Shown here: positions 33,132-40,573 of the stretch, piece after piece
How the letters are laid out: every line of letters begins with the position of its first letter
Numbering within the stretch: the first letter of the stretch is position 1
From: an uncultured Monoglobus sp.
Lineage (GTDB): Bacteria; Bacillota; Clostridia; Monoglobales; Monoglobaceae
DNA length: 40,573 nt
Assembly: GCA_947585115.1 (NCBI GenBank)
Contig: CANPWW010000016.1
Location: 1-40,573, forward strand
Direction: 5' to 3'
Position numbers and translations under genes: made by a program
Notes under the pieces: model-generated
What the model saw: the letters and a program-made list of their open reading frames with translations, nothing else
What the model was told of the DNA's origin: nothing
Database searches by the model: none

Positions 33132-34841
33132 ATGTCAGACAATGAAAATACTGTTTCAAACGATATCGAGGATTATATCAAAGAAGAAACAAAAGAAGAA
33201 GCAAAGAGCGTCGAGGCGCCGAGCCGCGCGGAGAAGGCCGCGGAAGCCGCGACGAAAAACGAAAAAAAGGCTCCCGAAAAAACAAAATCGAACAAAAAAA
33301 GAAAAAAATCACATAAGCCCGCGATAATAGCGGGCTGCGCTGCGGGTATCATCGCGGTTGCCGCGATAGGTTACGGCGCGTATGTTAACGCGTACGACAA
33401 GATAATGCCGAATACCTATATCGACAACGTTGAGGTCAGCGGCATGACCCAGGCGGACGCCGCGGAAGCTTTAAACGCCGCGTTCAGTCCGGACAAAATA
33501 GCGGACAAAACCATCAACTTCCATTGTATGGACTCAAGCTCGACAATAAACATCGATAACCTTTCGATGGTATTTGAGCCCGATAAAATGGCGAGCGACG
33601 CGTATAACGCGGGACGCGAAAATCCCGGATTTATGAGCAAACTCAAAAATTTCACAGCCGGTCTTTTCTCAAAGAACACGCTGCCCCCCGCGGTTTCATA
33701 CGACGAGCAGGCGCTTACGGGTGCTATAAGCGATCTGTGCTCGCCATATGAGAAGGAACCTCTGGGCTATACCTACAGACTGGGCGACGGAGACAGCATC
33801 ATTATCGCGAAACCCCAGCAGGGCATAAAGGTCGATATGAACACTGCCGTAAGCAGCGTTCTTGATCAGATATATACCTTTAATTTCGGCGACGTTACAT
33901 TTGAGCCGCTGATAACGGACGCGGAACCGCTCGATTTGGACGCTTTTTATAATTACATCACGGCTCCGGCGGTGAACGCGTCATACGCCAAGGACGAGAA
34001 CAACAAAGTATACGTTGTGCCCTCAAAGCCTCAGATCGTTGTGAGCAAGGCCGATATCGAAAAGGCGGTCAACCAGCCCGAGACAGAGTACAGCGTTCCG
34101 GTTCAGCTGATCCAGCCCGCGGCGGACACCGCGTTTCTGCAAAGCATAATGTACGAGGACACGCTGGGATCCTATACCACTTCATACGGCGGCAGCAGCG
34201 CCTCAAGGTCAAACAATATCTCGGTAAGCTCAAACACGATAAGCGGACTTGAACTGCTTCCGGGCGAGAGGTTCGACTTCAACAAGGTAGTGGGCGAGAG
34301 AACGCCCGGCCGCGGATATCTGCCCGCGCCGGTTTATGTGGTAAAGGGCGGCGAGACCGTCAGCGAGACTGATTACGGCGGCGGAATATGCCAGGTTTCA
34401 TCCACGATATACTGCGCGGTAAGGAGAGCGGGACTTGACGTGATCGAGCGCACATCACATTCAAAGGGCGTTTCATACGTGCCGCAGGGCATGGACGCGA
34501 CCGTATCTTGGGGCGGACCCGAGTTTATATTCGAAAACAGCACCGAATACCCAATAAGGATATTCGTGTCGGCGGGCGGCGGCACGCTTACGGTAAGCAT
34601 AGTGGGCTCGAATGTGTCACTCCCCGACGAAAAAATAGACGTTGTGAACGACGGCAATAACGTTGTGGCGACAAAGACCGTTACCAACGATGACGGCAGC
34701 GTCAGCCAGGAGGTGTTCGACAGCGCCAATCCTCCGCTTCCACCTCCGACTGAGATCGCACAGGCAGCGGCGGACGCCGAAACCGATGCCGACGTCGGAA
34801 CCGAATCCGAGCCGGAATCGGAATCGGAACAAAGCGAATAA
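33132..34841 (+). CDS. VanW family membrane-anchored protein with putative peptidoglycan-binding domain
   Basis: The 569-residue protein begins with a highly charged Glu/Lys-rich cytoplasmic tail (1-60), then one TM helix (about 63-85). Residues about 90-330 read as two PG_binding_4-like copies (TYIDNVEVSGMTQADAAEAL). About 345-480 is the VanW domain (GGGICQVSSTIYCAVRRAGL and RTSHSKGVSYVPQGMDATV). The tail is Pro/Glu/Asp-rich. VanW-type proteins occur in vancomycin-resistance clusters and widely as wall proteins in Clostridia; the reaction is unknown. No van genes are nearby, so resistance should not be inferred. GGGGTGA lies 6 nt before the ATG. Confidence 0.88.
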   Translation: MSDNENTVSNDIEDYIKEETKEEAKSVEAPSRAEKAAEAATKNEKKAPEKTKSNKKRKKSHKPAIIAGCAAGIIAVAAIGYGAYVNAYDKIMPNTYIDNVEVSGMTQADAAEALNAAFSPDKIADKTINFHCMDSSSTINIDNLSMVFEPDKMASDAYNAGRENPGFMSKLKNFTAGLFSKNTLPPAVSYDEQALTGAISDLCSPYEKEPLGYTYRLGDGDSIIIAKPQQGIKVDMNTAVSSVLDQIYTFNFGDVTFEPLITDAEPLDLDAFYNYITAPAVNASYAKDENNKVYVVPSKPQIVVSKADIEKAVNQPETEYSVPVQLIQPAADTAFLQSIMYEDTLGSYTTSYGGSSASRSNNISVSSNTISGLELLPGERFDFNKVVGERTPGRGYLPAPVYVVKGGETVSETDYGGGICQVSSTIYCAVRRAGLDVIERTSHSKGVSYVPQGMDATVSWGGPEFIFENSTEYPIRIFVSAGGGTLTVSIVGSNVSLPDEKIDVVNDGNNVVATKTVTNDDGSVSQEVFDSANPPLPPPTEIAQAAADAETDADVGTESEPESESEQSE

Positions 34842-34845
34842 CCAC

Positions 34846-34875
34846 AAACCGCCCGCGAAAACTGCGGGCGGTTTT
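34846..34875 (+). terminator. Terminator-like hairpin between the VanW-family gene and ribU
   Basis: AAACCGCCCGC and GCGGGCGGTTT form an 11-bp stem with a 7-nt loop, but only a short T-run (TTTT) follows. The ribU ATG is 26 bp downstream, leaving no room for a separate promoter. It may be a leaky terminator that lowers expression of ribU. Confidence 0.75.
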
Positions 34876-34901
34876 AAACAAAATATTAAGGAGAACGCGC
34901 T

Positions 34902-35495
34902 ATGAAATCAAATAAAACAATCACCACAAGAATGATCGCCTCGGTGGCGGTATGCGGAGCGGTTTCGTTCGTGCTTATGATGCTGGACTTTCCGCTGCCC
35001 ATCGTGCCGAGCTTTGTTAAATTCGACTTTTCCGAGCTGCCGGCGCTGATTTGCGCCTTCGCGTTCGGCCCGATCGCGGGCGTTTTGGTCGAGCTTATCA
35101 AAAACCTGCTCCACCTTTTTATGACCTCAACCGCAGGAGTCGGCGAGCTCTCGAATTTTATTCTGGGCTGCTGCCTGACGCTGCCGGCCGGAATAATATA
35201 CAAGCGCAACAAAACGCGCCGCACCGCGCTTTTGGGAATGCTCGCCGGAACTCTGTGCTTCGGCGTAGTCAGCCTGTTTTCCAACTATTTCATAGTGTTT
35301 CCGTTTTACATCAACGCGATGGGTTTTCCGCTTGACGCCATAATCAAAATGGGCACCGATATCTCACCGATATTTGACAGCGAGTTCAAGCTTATCGCCC
35401 TCTCGATCGTGCCTTTTAATTTATTAAAGGGTCTCGTGATCTCACTGCTCACCTTCCTGCTCTACAAGCGGCTGAGACCGATTCTCAAAAAATAA
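34902..35495 (+). CDS. ribU: ECF transporter substrate-binding (S) protein, RibU-type
   Basis: The 197-residue membrane protein has about six hydrophobic segments and RibU-family features: VKFDFSELPALICAFAFGPIAGVLVELIKN is the conserved loop (residues about 43-72, read here in parts), followed by a GVGELSNFILG motif. Known RibU proteins bind riboflavin and need the shared EcfA/EcfA'/EcfT module, which is not in the window. AAGGAG lies before the ATG. No FMN riboswitch precedes it. A different vitamin substrate is possible. Its stop is 2 bp from the stop of the convergent DUF896 gene. Confidence 0.8.
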   Translation: MKSNKTITTRMIASVAVCGAVSFVLMMLDFPLPIVPSFVKFDFSELPALICAFAFGPIAGVLVELIKNLLHLFMTSTAGVGELSNFILGCCLTLPAGIIYKRNKTRRTALLGMLAGTLCFGVVSLFSNYFIVFPFYINAMGFPLDAIIKMGTDISPIFDSEFKLIALSIVPFNLLKGLVISLLTFLLYKRLRPILKK

Positions 35496-35497
35496 CC

Positions 35498-35668
35498 TCA
35501 GTCCACGATCTCGATATTGTCGAGCTGCGCCTTGAGGTTCCTGCGGACATCCGCCAGGTACTCGTTTCTCAGCGCGGCTCTTTCTTTTGTCTCAGCCTCG
35601 GTGAGCCCGCCGTGGCTCTTCGCTTTCTTAGCAAGCTCATTGATTCGCTTGATCTTTTCCTGCGTCAT
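35498..35668 (-). CDS. DUF896 (YnzC/UPF0291) small protein
   Basis: The 56-residue product (MTQEKIKRINELAKKAK, then GLTEAETKERAALRNEYL) matches the DUF896/YnzC family, short helical-hairpin proteins; the B. subtilis relative lies next to the SOS gene yneA. AGGAG lies about 10 nt before ATG 35668. The first 32 bp overlap the 3' end of the GTPase-NYN gene in another frame, so it is probably translationally coupled to it. The biochemical role of the family is unknown. Confidence 0.85.
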   Translation of the reverse strand: MTQEKIKRINELAKKAKSHGGLTEAETKERAALRNEYLADVRRNLKAQLDNIEIVD

Positions 35669-38312
35669 AAAAATTCAACTCCTTTTCCATGCGGTTTTCC
35701 AAGGTTCCGCTGAGGCCGAGCGATTTCATATAGTCTTTTATCTCACTTTCGGCCTCTTTGATCTCGGCTCTCAGGTCGGAGGCCGAGATCCGCAGGGCGC
35801 CTCCGCCCAGGATTATCAGCTGCTCCAATCCGTCGGACGTCGCCACGCGGACGCGGTTGTTTTTGCTCAGCCTGTGAGAGGTCTTTTCGATATACATATC
35901 GGCGGTCTCACGCTCCTTTGTGTACACAATGTCAATATTGTGGTAGCGCTCGACCTCGCCGGGGTTGTTTTTCACTTTATACGCGTCATATACAAGTATC
36001 ACCTCGCACTTTTTGAAGCCGCGGTAGTTGCACAAAATGTCCGCCAGCTTCATGCGCGCCGTCTCCATGCTGTCGTCCGCGTATTTTTCGAGCTCGTCCC
36101 ACGCGAAAATTATATTGTAGCCGTCGACCAGAAGATAATCGTCCCCGTTTTGCCTTCTTTTCGCGGCGGCGGACGCGCGGCTTACGCCCTTCGGCGGCGC
36201 GGAAGGCATAACAGCACTTGAGCGCCGCGCAGGCTCATCGCTCGCTGTCTCGCGTCTGATCGGACCGTATGTCCGCTCGAATATCCGCATAAGCTCCTTG
36301 TCGGCCGCGATGCTGTCCACAAACTCTCTCGCTCTCGCGCGGCCCTCTATCGCCCGAGGCTCCTCGGCCCGTTTGAGCTCGCTCTCAAGGTGCATATGCT
36401 CGGGCACCTCGTCCCAGCGAACCGGATAGCCCGCGCCGTGGGAACAGAAAACCGAGTCGGCCGTGTTTTCGGTATCGGCGTCGCAGTCGTAGCCTATTTC
36501 CTCAATAACGCTTTCCGCGTCGGCGCATGGGAAATATCCGCCGGGAATGCAGGAAAACCTGCCTCTTCCTCCGCTGTACGCCGCCAGCTCGGCCGCGTAG
36601 TCGACCATTCCTCTGACCGGCGCCGAGCCGGTTATTATCGAGTTTTCGCCGTCGGTCTCGGGCGGATTTATCCGTCCGCCCGCCGTGATAACGTCGTTCA
36701 TCGCCCTGCCCACGCAGTCGGTCGGCACCTCGATACGCAGCTCGTACCACGGCTCGAGCAGCACGCTCTCAGCCTGCCTGAGGCCTTGGCGCACCGCCCT
36801 GTAGGTCGCCTGTCTGAAGTCGCCGCCCTCGGTGTGCCTTTTGTGGGCGCGGCCCGACGCCAGCGTTATTTTCATATCGGTTATCGGCGAGCCCGTCAGC
36901 ACGCCCAGATGCGTCTTTTCTTTAAGGTGCGTCAATATCAGCCGCTGCCAGTTTCTGTCCAGGTTGTCCTCGCCGCACTTTGAGGCGAACCGCAGTCCGC
37001 TGCCCGGCTTGCCCGGCTCCAAAATCAAATGCACTTCGGCGTAATGTCTCAGCGGCTCATAGTGGCCCACGCCCTCGACGATGTTTTTGATCGTCTCTTT
37101 GTAGGCAATACTGCCGCGCACAAATTCCACGTCCATATTGAACCGCTCGCGTATAACGCGGCTCAACACCTCGGTCTGGATCTCGCCCATCAGGCGTATC
37201 TGTATCTCGCGCAGCTGCTCGTTCCATATTATGCCGAGCTGCGGCTCCTCTTCCTCAAGTATCCGAAAATTTCGGAGCGCCGCGTGAATATCGGTGCCCT
37301 CGGGCAGCCGCGCCGTGTACGCCAGCACGGGGCTGAGCAGCGCCGCTTTTGAGTTGTGCTCGGCCCCCAGACCCTGACCCGGATAAGATCGGGTCAGGCC
37401 CTGGACCGCGCAGACAGTCCCCGCCTCGGCGGTGTCGGCCGTCGTAAATTTCTCGCCCGAGTATATCCTGATCTGGTCGATCTTTTCGCTCCACTCGGTG
37501 CCGTCACGGTCCTCGCCGTCTATCATATCCTTGACCTTGAGCGCGCCTCCGGTTATTTTCATGTGGGTCAGGCGCGTTCCGCGCTCGTCCTCGGATATCT
37601 TGTACACCCTGGCGCCGAACTCTTTTTTGTATTCCGGCATGACCGAATATTCCGAGAGAGCGTCAAGCAGCTCCTCGACGCCCTCGCATCTCAGCGCGGA
37701 ACCGAAAAATGTCGGGAAGATCTCGCGCTTTTTTATAGCGCGGCGCAGCATATCCGCGTTTATTTCCCCGCCCTCGAGATAGGCGTTCAATATCTCCTCG
37801 TCGCACATCGCGGCGCTCTCCGAAAACTCGGGCGTGCCGATCTCGGAAAAATCGAGGCAGCCGTCGCTCAGACGCTTTTTGAGCTCACCGCTCAGCTTTT
37901 CGCGCCCCATGCCGTTTAAGTCCATTTTGTTCACAAAAATAAATGTCGGGATGTCGTATCGCTCAAGCAGCCGCCACAGCGTATCGGTGTGGCTCTGGAC
38001 CCCGTCGGTCCCGCTGATGACAAGCACCGCGCAGTCCAAAATCGACAGAGCGCGCTCGGTCTCCATTGAAAAATCCACGTGCCCCGGGGTGTCGACCAGA
38101 GTGAATCGGGTATCGCCGCGCATAAGCTGCGCCTGCTTTGAAAATATCGTGATGCCGCGGTCGCGCTCGATAGCGTTGGTGTCGAGAAAGGCGTCGCCGT
38201 GGTCGACCCTGCCGCGCCTACGTATCTCGCCGCTCAGGTACAGCAAAGCCTCGGACAATGTCGTCTTGCCCGAGTCCACGTGAGCCAATATTCCGAAAAC
38301 GATTTTTTTCAA
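35637..38312 (-). CDS. TetM-like ribosomal GTPase fused to a Rae1/YacP-type NYN endonuclease
   Basis: About 891 residues. The N-terminal 690 are an EF-G paralogue of the TetM/TetO class: AHVDSGKTT (G1), RGIT (G2), DTPGHVD (G3), NKMD (G4), a long beta/EF-G region, and a domain IV-V part (LLEPWYELRIEVP). TetM proteins bind the ribosome at the A site and eject tetracycline. A Ser/Pro/Ala linker leads to about 165 C-terminal residues matching YacP/Rae1: DYLLVDGYNIIFAWDEL, VILVYDAY, YTKERETADMYIEK, RVATSDGLEQ, GGGALRISASDL. B. subtilis Rae1 is a ribosome-associated NYN nuclease that cuts mRNA in the A site, and its acidic active-site positions appear kept. TTG 38312 has AGAGGTGA 5 nt upstream; GTG 38321, overlapping the phosphatase stop, is the alternative. 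Tetracycline resistance is unproven. Confidence 0.9.
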   Translation of the reverse strand: MKKIVFGILAHVDSGKTTLSEALLYLSGEIRRRGRVDHGDAFLDTNAIERDRGITIFSKQAQLMRGDTRFTLVDTPGHVDFSMETERALSILDCAVLVISGTDGVQSHTDTLWRLLERYDIPTFIFVNKMDLNGMGREKLSGELKKRLSDGCLDFSEIGTPEFSESAAMCDEEILNAYLEGGEINADMLRRAIKKREIFPTFFGSALRCEGVEELLDALSEYSVMPEYKKEFGARVYKISEDERGTRLTHMKITGGALKVKDMIDGEDRDGTEWSEKIDQIRIYSGEKFTTADTAEAGTVCAVQGLTRSYPGQGLGAEHNSKAALLSPVLAYTARLPEGTDIHAALRNFRILEEEEPQLGIIWNEQLREIQIRLMGEIQTEVLSRVIRERFNMDVEFVRGSIAYKETIKNIVEGVGHYEPLRHYAEVHLILEPGKPGSGLRFASKCGEDNLDRNWQRLILTHLKEKTHLGVLTGSPITDMKITLASGRAHKRHTEGGDFRQATYRAVRQGLRQAESVLLEPWYELRIEVPTDCVGRAMNDVITAGGRINPPETDGENSIITGSAPVRGMVDYAAELAAYSGGRGRFSCIPGGYFPCADAESVIEEIGYDCDADTENTADSVFCSHGAGYPVRWDEVPEHMHLESELKRAEEPRAIEGRARAREFVDSIAADKELMRIFERTYGPIRRETASDEPARRSSAVMPSAPPKGVSRASAAAKRRQNGDDYLLVDGYNIIFAWDELEKYADDSMETARMKLADILCNYRGFKKCEVILVYDAYKVKNNPGEVERYHNIDIVYTKERETADMYIEKTSHRLSKNNRVRVATSDGLEQLIILGGGALRISASDLRAEIKEAESEIKDYMKSLGLSGTLENRMEKELNFYDAGKDQANQ

Positions 38313-38317
38313 AACGA

Positions 38318-38794
38318 TCACCTCTGCCGCGCCCGATATTCTTTTCCCGTAAGCTCCTTAAAAAGGCCGCTCAGGCCCCTCATTATGTCGTCGTATGTGA
38401 CTTCGAAATTACCCGTGTACCACGGGTCCGCCACATCGTCATAACTCCCGGCGAACTCGAGCATCTTTTTGACCTTGCCCTCCGGGTCGCCGCCGAAGAT
38501 CCTGTTGATATTGCGTATGTTGGCGCTGTCCATGCCGATGAACAGATCGTATTTGTCATAGTCGGATTTGAGAAGCTTCCGCGCCCGCTTGCCCTTGGCG
38601 GAGATCCCCTGCTCGGCCAGCTTGCGCTTGGTGCCGGGGTGCACGGGGTTCCCGATTTCCTCATAGCTGGTGGCCGCCGACTCGATCAGAAAATCATTTT
38701 GGAGCCCCGCCTTTTTCACCATATCCTTGAACAAAAACTCAGCCATAGGCGATCTGCAAATATTGCCGTGGCAGATGAACATTATTTTAACCAT
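38318..38794 (-). CDS. Low-molecular-weight protein-tyrosine phosphatase
   Basis: The 158-residue enzyme has the N-terminal P-loop FICHGNICRSPMAE (C-x5-R-S) and the C-terminal general-acid DPWYTGNF segment. Both are diagnostic. In Gram-positive bacteria such enzymes counteract tyrosine kinases that regulate polysaccharide export, or dephosphorylate arginine in the McsB/YwlE system; which applies is not clear. The ATG at 38794 fits known N termini; the ribosome site is GGGAGG or the closer GAGGAG. Its stop overlaps or abuts the start of the GTPase-NYN gene, so they form one operon. Confidence 0.93.
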   Translation of the reverse strand: MVKIMFICHGNICRSPMAEFLFKDMVKKAGLQNDFLIESAATSYEEIGNPVHPGTKRKLAEQGISAKGKRARKLLKSDYDKYDLFIGMDSANIRNINRIFGGDPEGKVKKMLEFAGSYDDVADPWYTGNFEVTYDDIMRGLSGLFKELTGKEYRARQR

Positions 38795-38844
38795 TCTCCT
38801 CAAAACCTCCCAAATCAACGTATTTTCGGCGTTTACAGCGATTT

Positions 38845-38895
38845 TTAAATTTTCGGAGACTTAACTTTTTGTCTCGTTTTCTCACTTTTTACCAT
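38845..38895 (-). CDS. Possible 16-codon micro-ORF at the element/host boundary
   Basis: ATG 38895, with GAGGGTGA 6 nt upstream, opens a frame for MVKSEKTRQKVKSPKI that ends 50 bp before the phosphatase start. It is basic and has no known match. The good ribosome site is the only support; it may be a chance ORF or a leader peptide. Confidence 0.25.
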   Translation of the reverse strand: MVKSEKTRQKVKSPKI

Positions 38896-38910
38896 GTAGT
38901 TTCACCCTCA

Positions 38911-38961
38911 TTTTCTGTAAAAGTTCTGTAAATTCATAACGATTTTTTATAATTTACAGAA
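38911..38961. repeat. Candidate integrase arm-type sites / end of the integrative element
   Basis: TTCTGTAAA occurs at 38913-38921 and 38924-38932 (period 11 bp), and inverted as TTTACAGAA at 38953-38961. The last two extend to an 11-bp inverted repeat TTCTGTAAATT/AATTTACAGAA. It lies 20-70 bp past the int stop. Tn916-type integrases bind 11-bp direct repeats near the element ends, so this is a candidate terminus; a hairpin terminating int transcripts is an alternative. Confidence 0.5.
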
Positions 38962-38981
38962 AATTTTTGATTAAATATAGT

Positions 38982-40184
38982 TCAAATAACTACGTCATTT
39001 AGTTTCCTTATCTCGTCTTCAATGTTGTCAAATTCAACGTGCGTGTAGGTATTAAGGGTGACACTTATATCGGAATGCCCCATCAAATATTGCAAGTATT
39101 TCGGATTAATGCCGGTACTTGCCATATGACTGCAATACGTGTGTCTACACACATGAGGCGTTATTTTAGGTATCTCTTTTTTATAAATATCATTGTATTT
39201 TTTCACCATATGTTGAAAATAATGCTCCCAATGCATCGCAACCATAGGCATGTGATTTTTGTCCAAATATAAAAAACCGGCATGACCGTTTATTATAGGT
39301 TCATTTCTGTAATTTCGGTTTCTTAATATTTTGTCGAAACACTTGCAAACATCATCTGTTATCGGAATTACCCTTGTTCCGGCTTCCGTTTTGGGTTTTT
39401 CGATTATATATGTCATGTCACTGCCTCTCAAAAGCTGTTTATTGATAGTAACACGTTTATTTTTCAAATCAATGTCCTTAACCGTCAGTCCTGTAAACTC
39501 CGATATGCGCATTCCTGTATAAAACAAAATATAAATCGCTTCATAGTATCTGCTGAAATGCTCGTCGTTTTTCACAAAGTTAAGGAATAGTCGCTTTTGT
39601 TCGTGAGTGATAGCATCACGACGCACCGAGTCATTTACAATAACATTTACAAGCGGAAAATCAAACGGGTTTTTTCTAAGAACATCATCATCCACGGCCA
39701 TTTGAAAAGCAGGTCTGAGAACCCCTCTTATGGTATGTATGGTACTGTAGCTTTTTCCGTCCTTTTGCTGTAATTTAATCAGCCATATTTTTGCGTCCGA
39801 AATCTTTATTCGGTCGATCTTCACATGTCCGAAAGTTTCACGCTTTAATAAATTTAGTACCGTTTTGTACCCTGTACGAGTTGACGCACGAACACCGGTT
39901 TTTTGCATTACATATTTTTGAGCTAATTCAAGCACTGTTGTACTGTCGCCGTAAGTAACCATTCCGTCGGAAATATCATTTTCGATCTCTTTTTCTTTTT
40001 GTCTGAGAGATTTACAGTTTCGTTTTCCGTACGGCAAAGCATCGGTGTTTTCCAATTTCCAACTGTATACACATCTGTGAATTCCTATCGTGTCAATATA
40101 ATCATATTGATACCTTCCGTCCTCTCGCTGACATTCCCCGTTTCTTAAAACACGTCCTTTCTTATCTCTTCTCTTTTTACTCAT
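38982..40184 (-). CDS. int: Tn916-type tyrosine recombinase (integrase)
   Basis: The 400-residue protein follows the Tn916 Int plan: an N-terminal arm-binding domain (MSKKRRDKKGRVLRNGE, QREDGRYQYDYID, VYSWKL), a core-binding domain (about 90-190), and a catalytic domain with the Arg in TGMRISEFTGL (near 226), KPKTEAGTR, the HVCRH box (near 343), LMGHSDISVTLNTYTH with the second His and the nucleophilic Tyr (near 380). AGGAG lies 8 nt before ATG 40184, favoured over the upstream ATG because it matches the Tn916 N terminus. It integrates and excises the element; xis lies just upstream, as in Tn916. Confidence 0.93.
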   Translation of the reverse strand: MSKKRRDKKGRVLRNGECQREDGRYQYDYIDTIGIHRCVYSWKLENTDALPYGKRNCKSLRQKEKEIENDISDGMVTYGDSTTVLELAQKYVMQKTGVRASTRTGYKTVLNLLKRETFGHVKIDRIKISDAKIWLIKLQQKDGKSYSTIHTIRGVLRPAFQMAVDDDVLRKNPFDFPLVNVIVNDSVRRDAITHEQKRLFLNFVKNDEHFSRYYEAIYILFYTGMRISEFTGLTVKDIDLKNKRVTINKQLLRGSDMTYIIEKPKTEAGTRVIPITDDVCKCFDKILRNRNYRNEPIINGHAGFLYLDKNHMPMVAMHWEHYFQHMVKKYNDIYKKEIPKITPHVCRHTYCSHMASTGINPKYLQYLMGHSDISVTLNTYTHVEFDNIEDEIRKLNDVVI

Positions 40185-40279
40185 ATTTTTAGCTCCTTTC
40201 AATTAAGAAACCATAGCATATGATAAACATAATTGTATCATAACCATGGCATAAAATCTACTATTTTTTAAAAATATTT

Positions 40280-40486
40280 TCATATCGATGTCGTATTGTT
40301 TAAAAAGTCTTCAAATTTTTTTCGATTTATCATTGTTCGGCTGCCATTTTGAACTATGAATTTCTGATCCGAACGCACGCAATCGTTGACTATACGATAC
40401 ATCTTGTTTTCACCGATGTTAAAATATAATGAAGCTTCTTTTACCGTAAGCAGGTACTTTTCCCATATCGGCATACTATTCGACAT
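40280..40486 (-). CDS. xis: Tn916-type excisionase
   Basis: The 68-residue protein resembles Tn916 Xis: IPIWE-like start (MPIWEKYLLTVKEASLYFNIGENKMYRI), a winged-helix MerR-like DNA-binding fold, and a basic end (RTMINRKKFEDFL). Xis bends DNA at the element ends and favours excision. It is 95 bp before int on the same strand. An AGGAGG-like site (AAAGGAGGG in the transcript) precedes the ATG. The rest of the element lies to the right, outside the window. Confidence 0.9.
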   Translation of the reverse strand: MSNSMPIWEKYLLTVKEASLYFNIGENKMYRIVNDCVRSDQKFIVQNGSRTMINRKKFEDFLNNTTSI

Positions 40487-40514
40487 CGTCCGTAACCCTC
40501 CTTTCTCTAAAAAT

Positions 40515-40538
40515 AAAAGACCTTGTTACAGGTCTTTT
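40515..40538. terminator. Hairpin with T-runs upstream of xis
   Basis: AAAAGACCT and AGGTCTTTT form a 9-bp stem with a 6-nt loop. It can act as a terminator in either direction. Lying just before xis, it probably ends the transcript of the preceding element gene outside the window. Confidence 0.7.
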
Positions 40539-40573
40539 ACCGCGAAAAATTATTTTAATACTTTCATTTCTGC

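Noticed and set aside
33132-34841. Vancomycin-resistance locus
   Set aside because: VanW-type proteins are widespread wall proteins; no vanH/A/X, vanR/S or similar genes are near.
34842-34901. FMN riboswitch before ribU
   Set aside because: Only 60 bp separate the genes and they hold just the terminator-like hairpin.
35637-38312. Straightforward tetracycline-resistance gene
   Set aside because: The core is TetM-like, but the chain carries a NYN nuclease and sits in a housekeeping-like operon; resistance cannot be concluded from family membership.

Overview
The window looks like a chromosomal segment of a Bacillota anaerobe of class Clostridia, probably an Oscillospirales-type gut commensal. 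The reasons are strong AGGAGG-type ribosome sites, sigma-A promoters, a Tn916-type integrase, CsaB, VanW, DUF815 and DUF896 family genes, a polycistronic shikimate operon, and GC-rich palindromic dispersed repeats of the kind seen in gut Clostridia. The family-level assignment is inference.

Layout. (1) 1-11879, minus strand: the 5' part of one enormous secreted protein gene (at least 3,959 codons, running off the left edge), with a signal peptide, a linker made of a 114-bp DNA repeat, BspA-like leucine-rich repeats, two beta-sandwich-like modules, more leucine-rich repeats, and about 20 InlB/Listeria-Bacteroides-type repeats joined by DGxPD linkers. (2) 11880-12588: a 0.7-kb intergenic region holding a third copy of the same DNA repeat, several palindromes, a minus-strand promoter that would give the giant gene a leader of about 420 nt, and a consensus plus-strand promoter with an operator-like palindrome. 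(3) 12589-13225: a HicA/HicB toxin-antitoxin pair. (4) 13294-14544: a processive membrane glycosyltransferase (GT2). (5) 14766-23429: a nine-gene operon for prechorismate, phenylalanine and tyrosine synthesis (aroF-tyrA-aroB-aroA-aroC-pheA-aroK-aroQ-aroE). It is preceded by a 41-codon Phe/Tyr-rich leader peptide and mutually exclusive antiterminator and terminator hairpins, which is a classical ribosome-mediated attenuator. (6) 23449-29269, minus: a lone fumarase alpha subunit, a double GT-C/discoidin/PMT glycosyltransferase, and a secreted DHHW-family protein. (7) 29505-35495, plus: a GT4-CsaB fusion, a DUF815 AAA+ ATPase, a VanW-family protein and a RibU-type ECF substrate-binding protein. 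(8) 35498-38794, minus: a low-molecular-weight phosphatase, a TetM-like ribosomal GTPase fused to a Rae1/YacP-type NYN endonuclease, and a small DUF896 protein overlapping its 3' end. (9) 38795-40573: the integrase end of a Tn916-like integrative element (int, xis) that continues beyond the right edge.

How it fits together. Much of the window serves the cell surface: the giant adhesin-like protein, GT2, PMT, DHHW protein, GT4-CsaB and VanW. The metabolic core is the aromatic operon, whose leader peptide lacks Trp but is loaded with Phe and Tyr codons, matching the operon's two end products. The most unusual items are this attenuator (in a phylum better known for T-boxes), the GTPase-endonuclease fusion that looks built to cut mRNA in the ribosomal A site, and the palindromic DNA repeat present both in the leader and, in frame, in the coding sequence of the giant protein.
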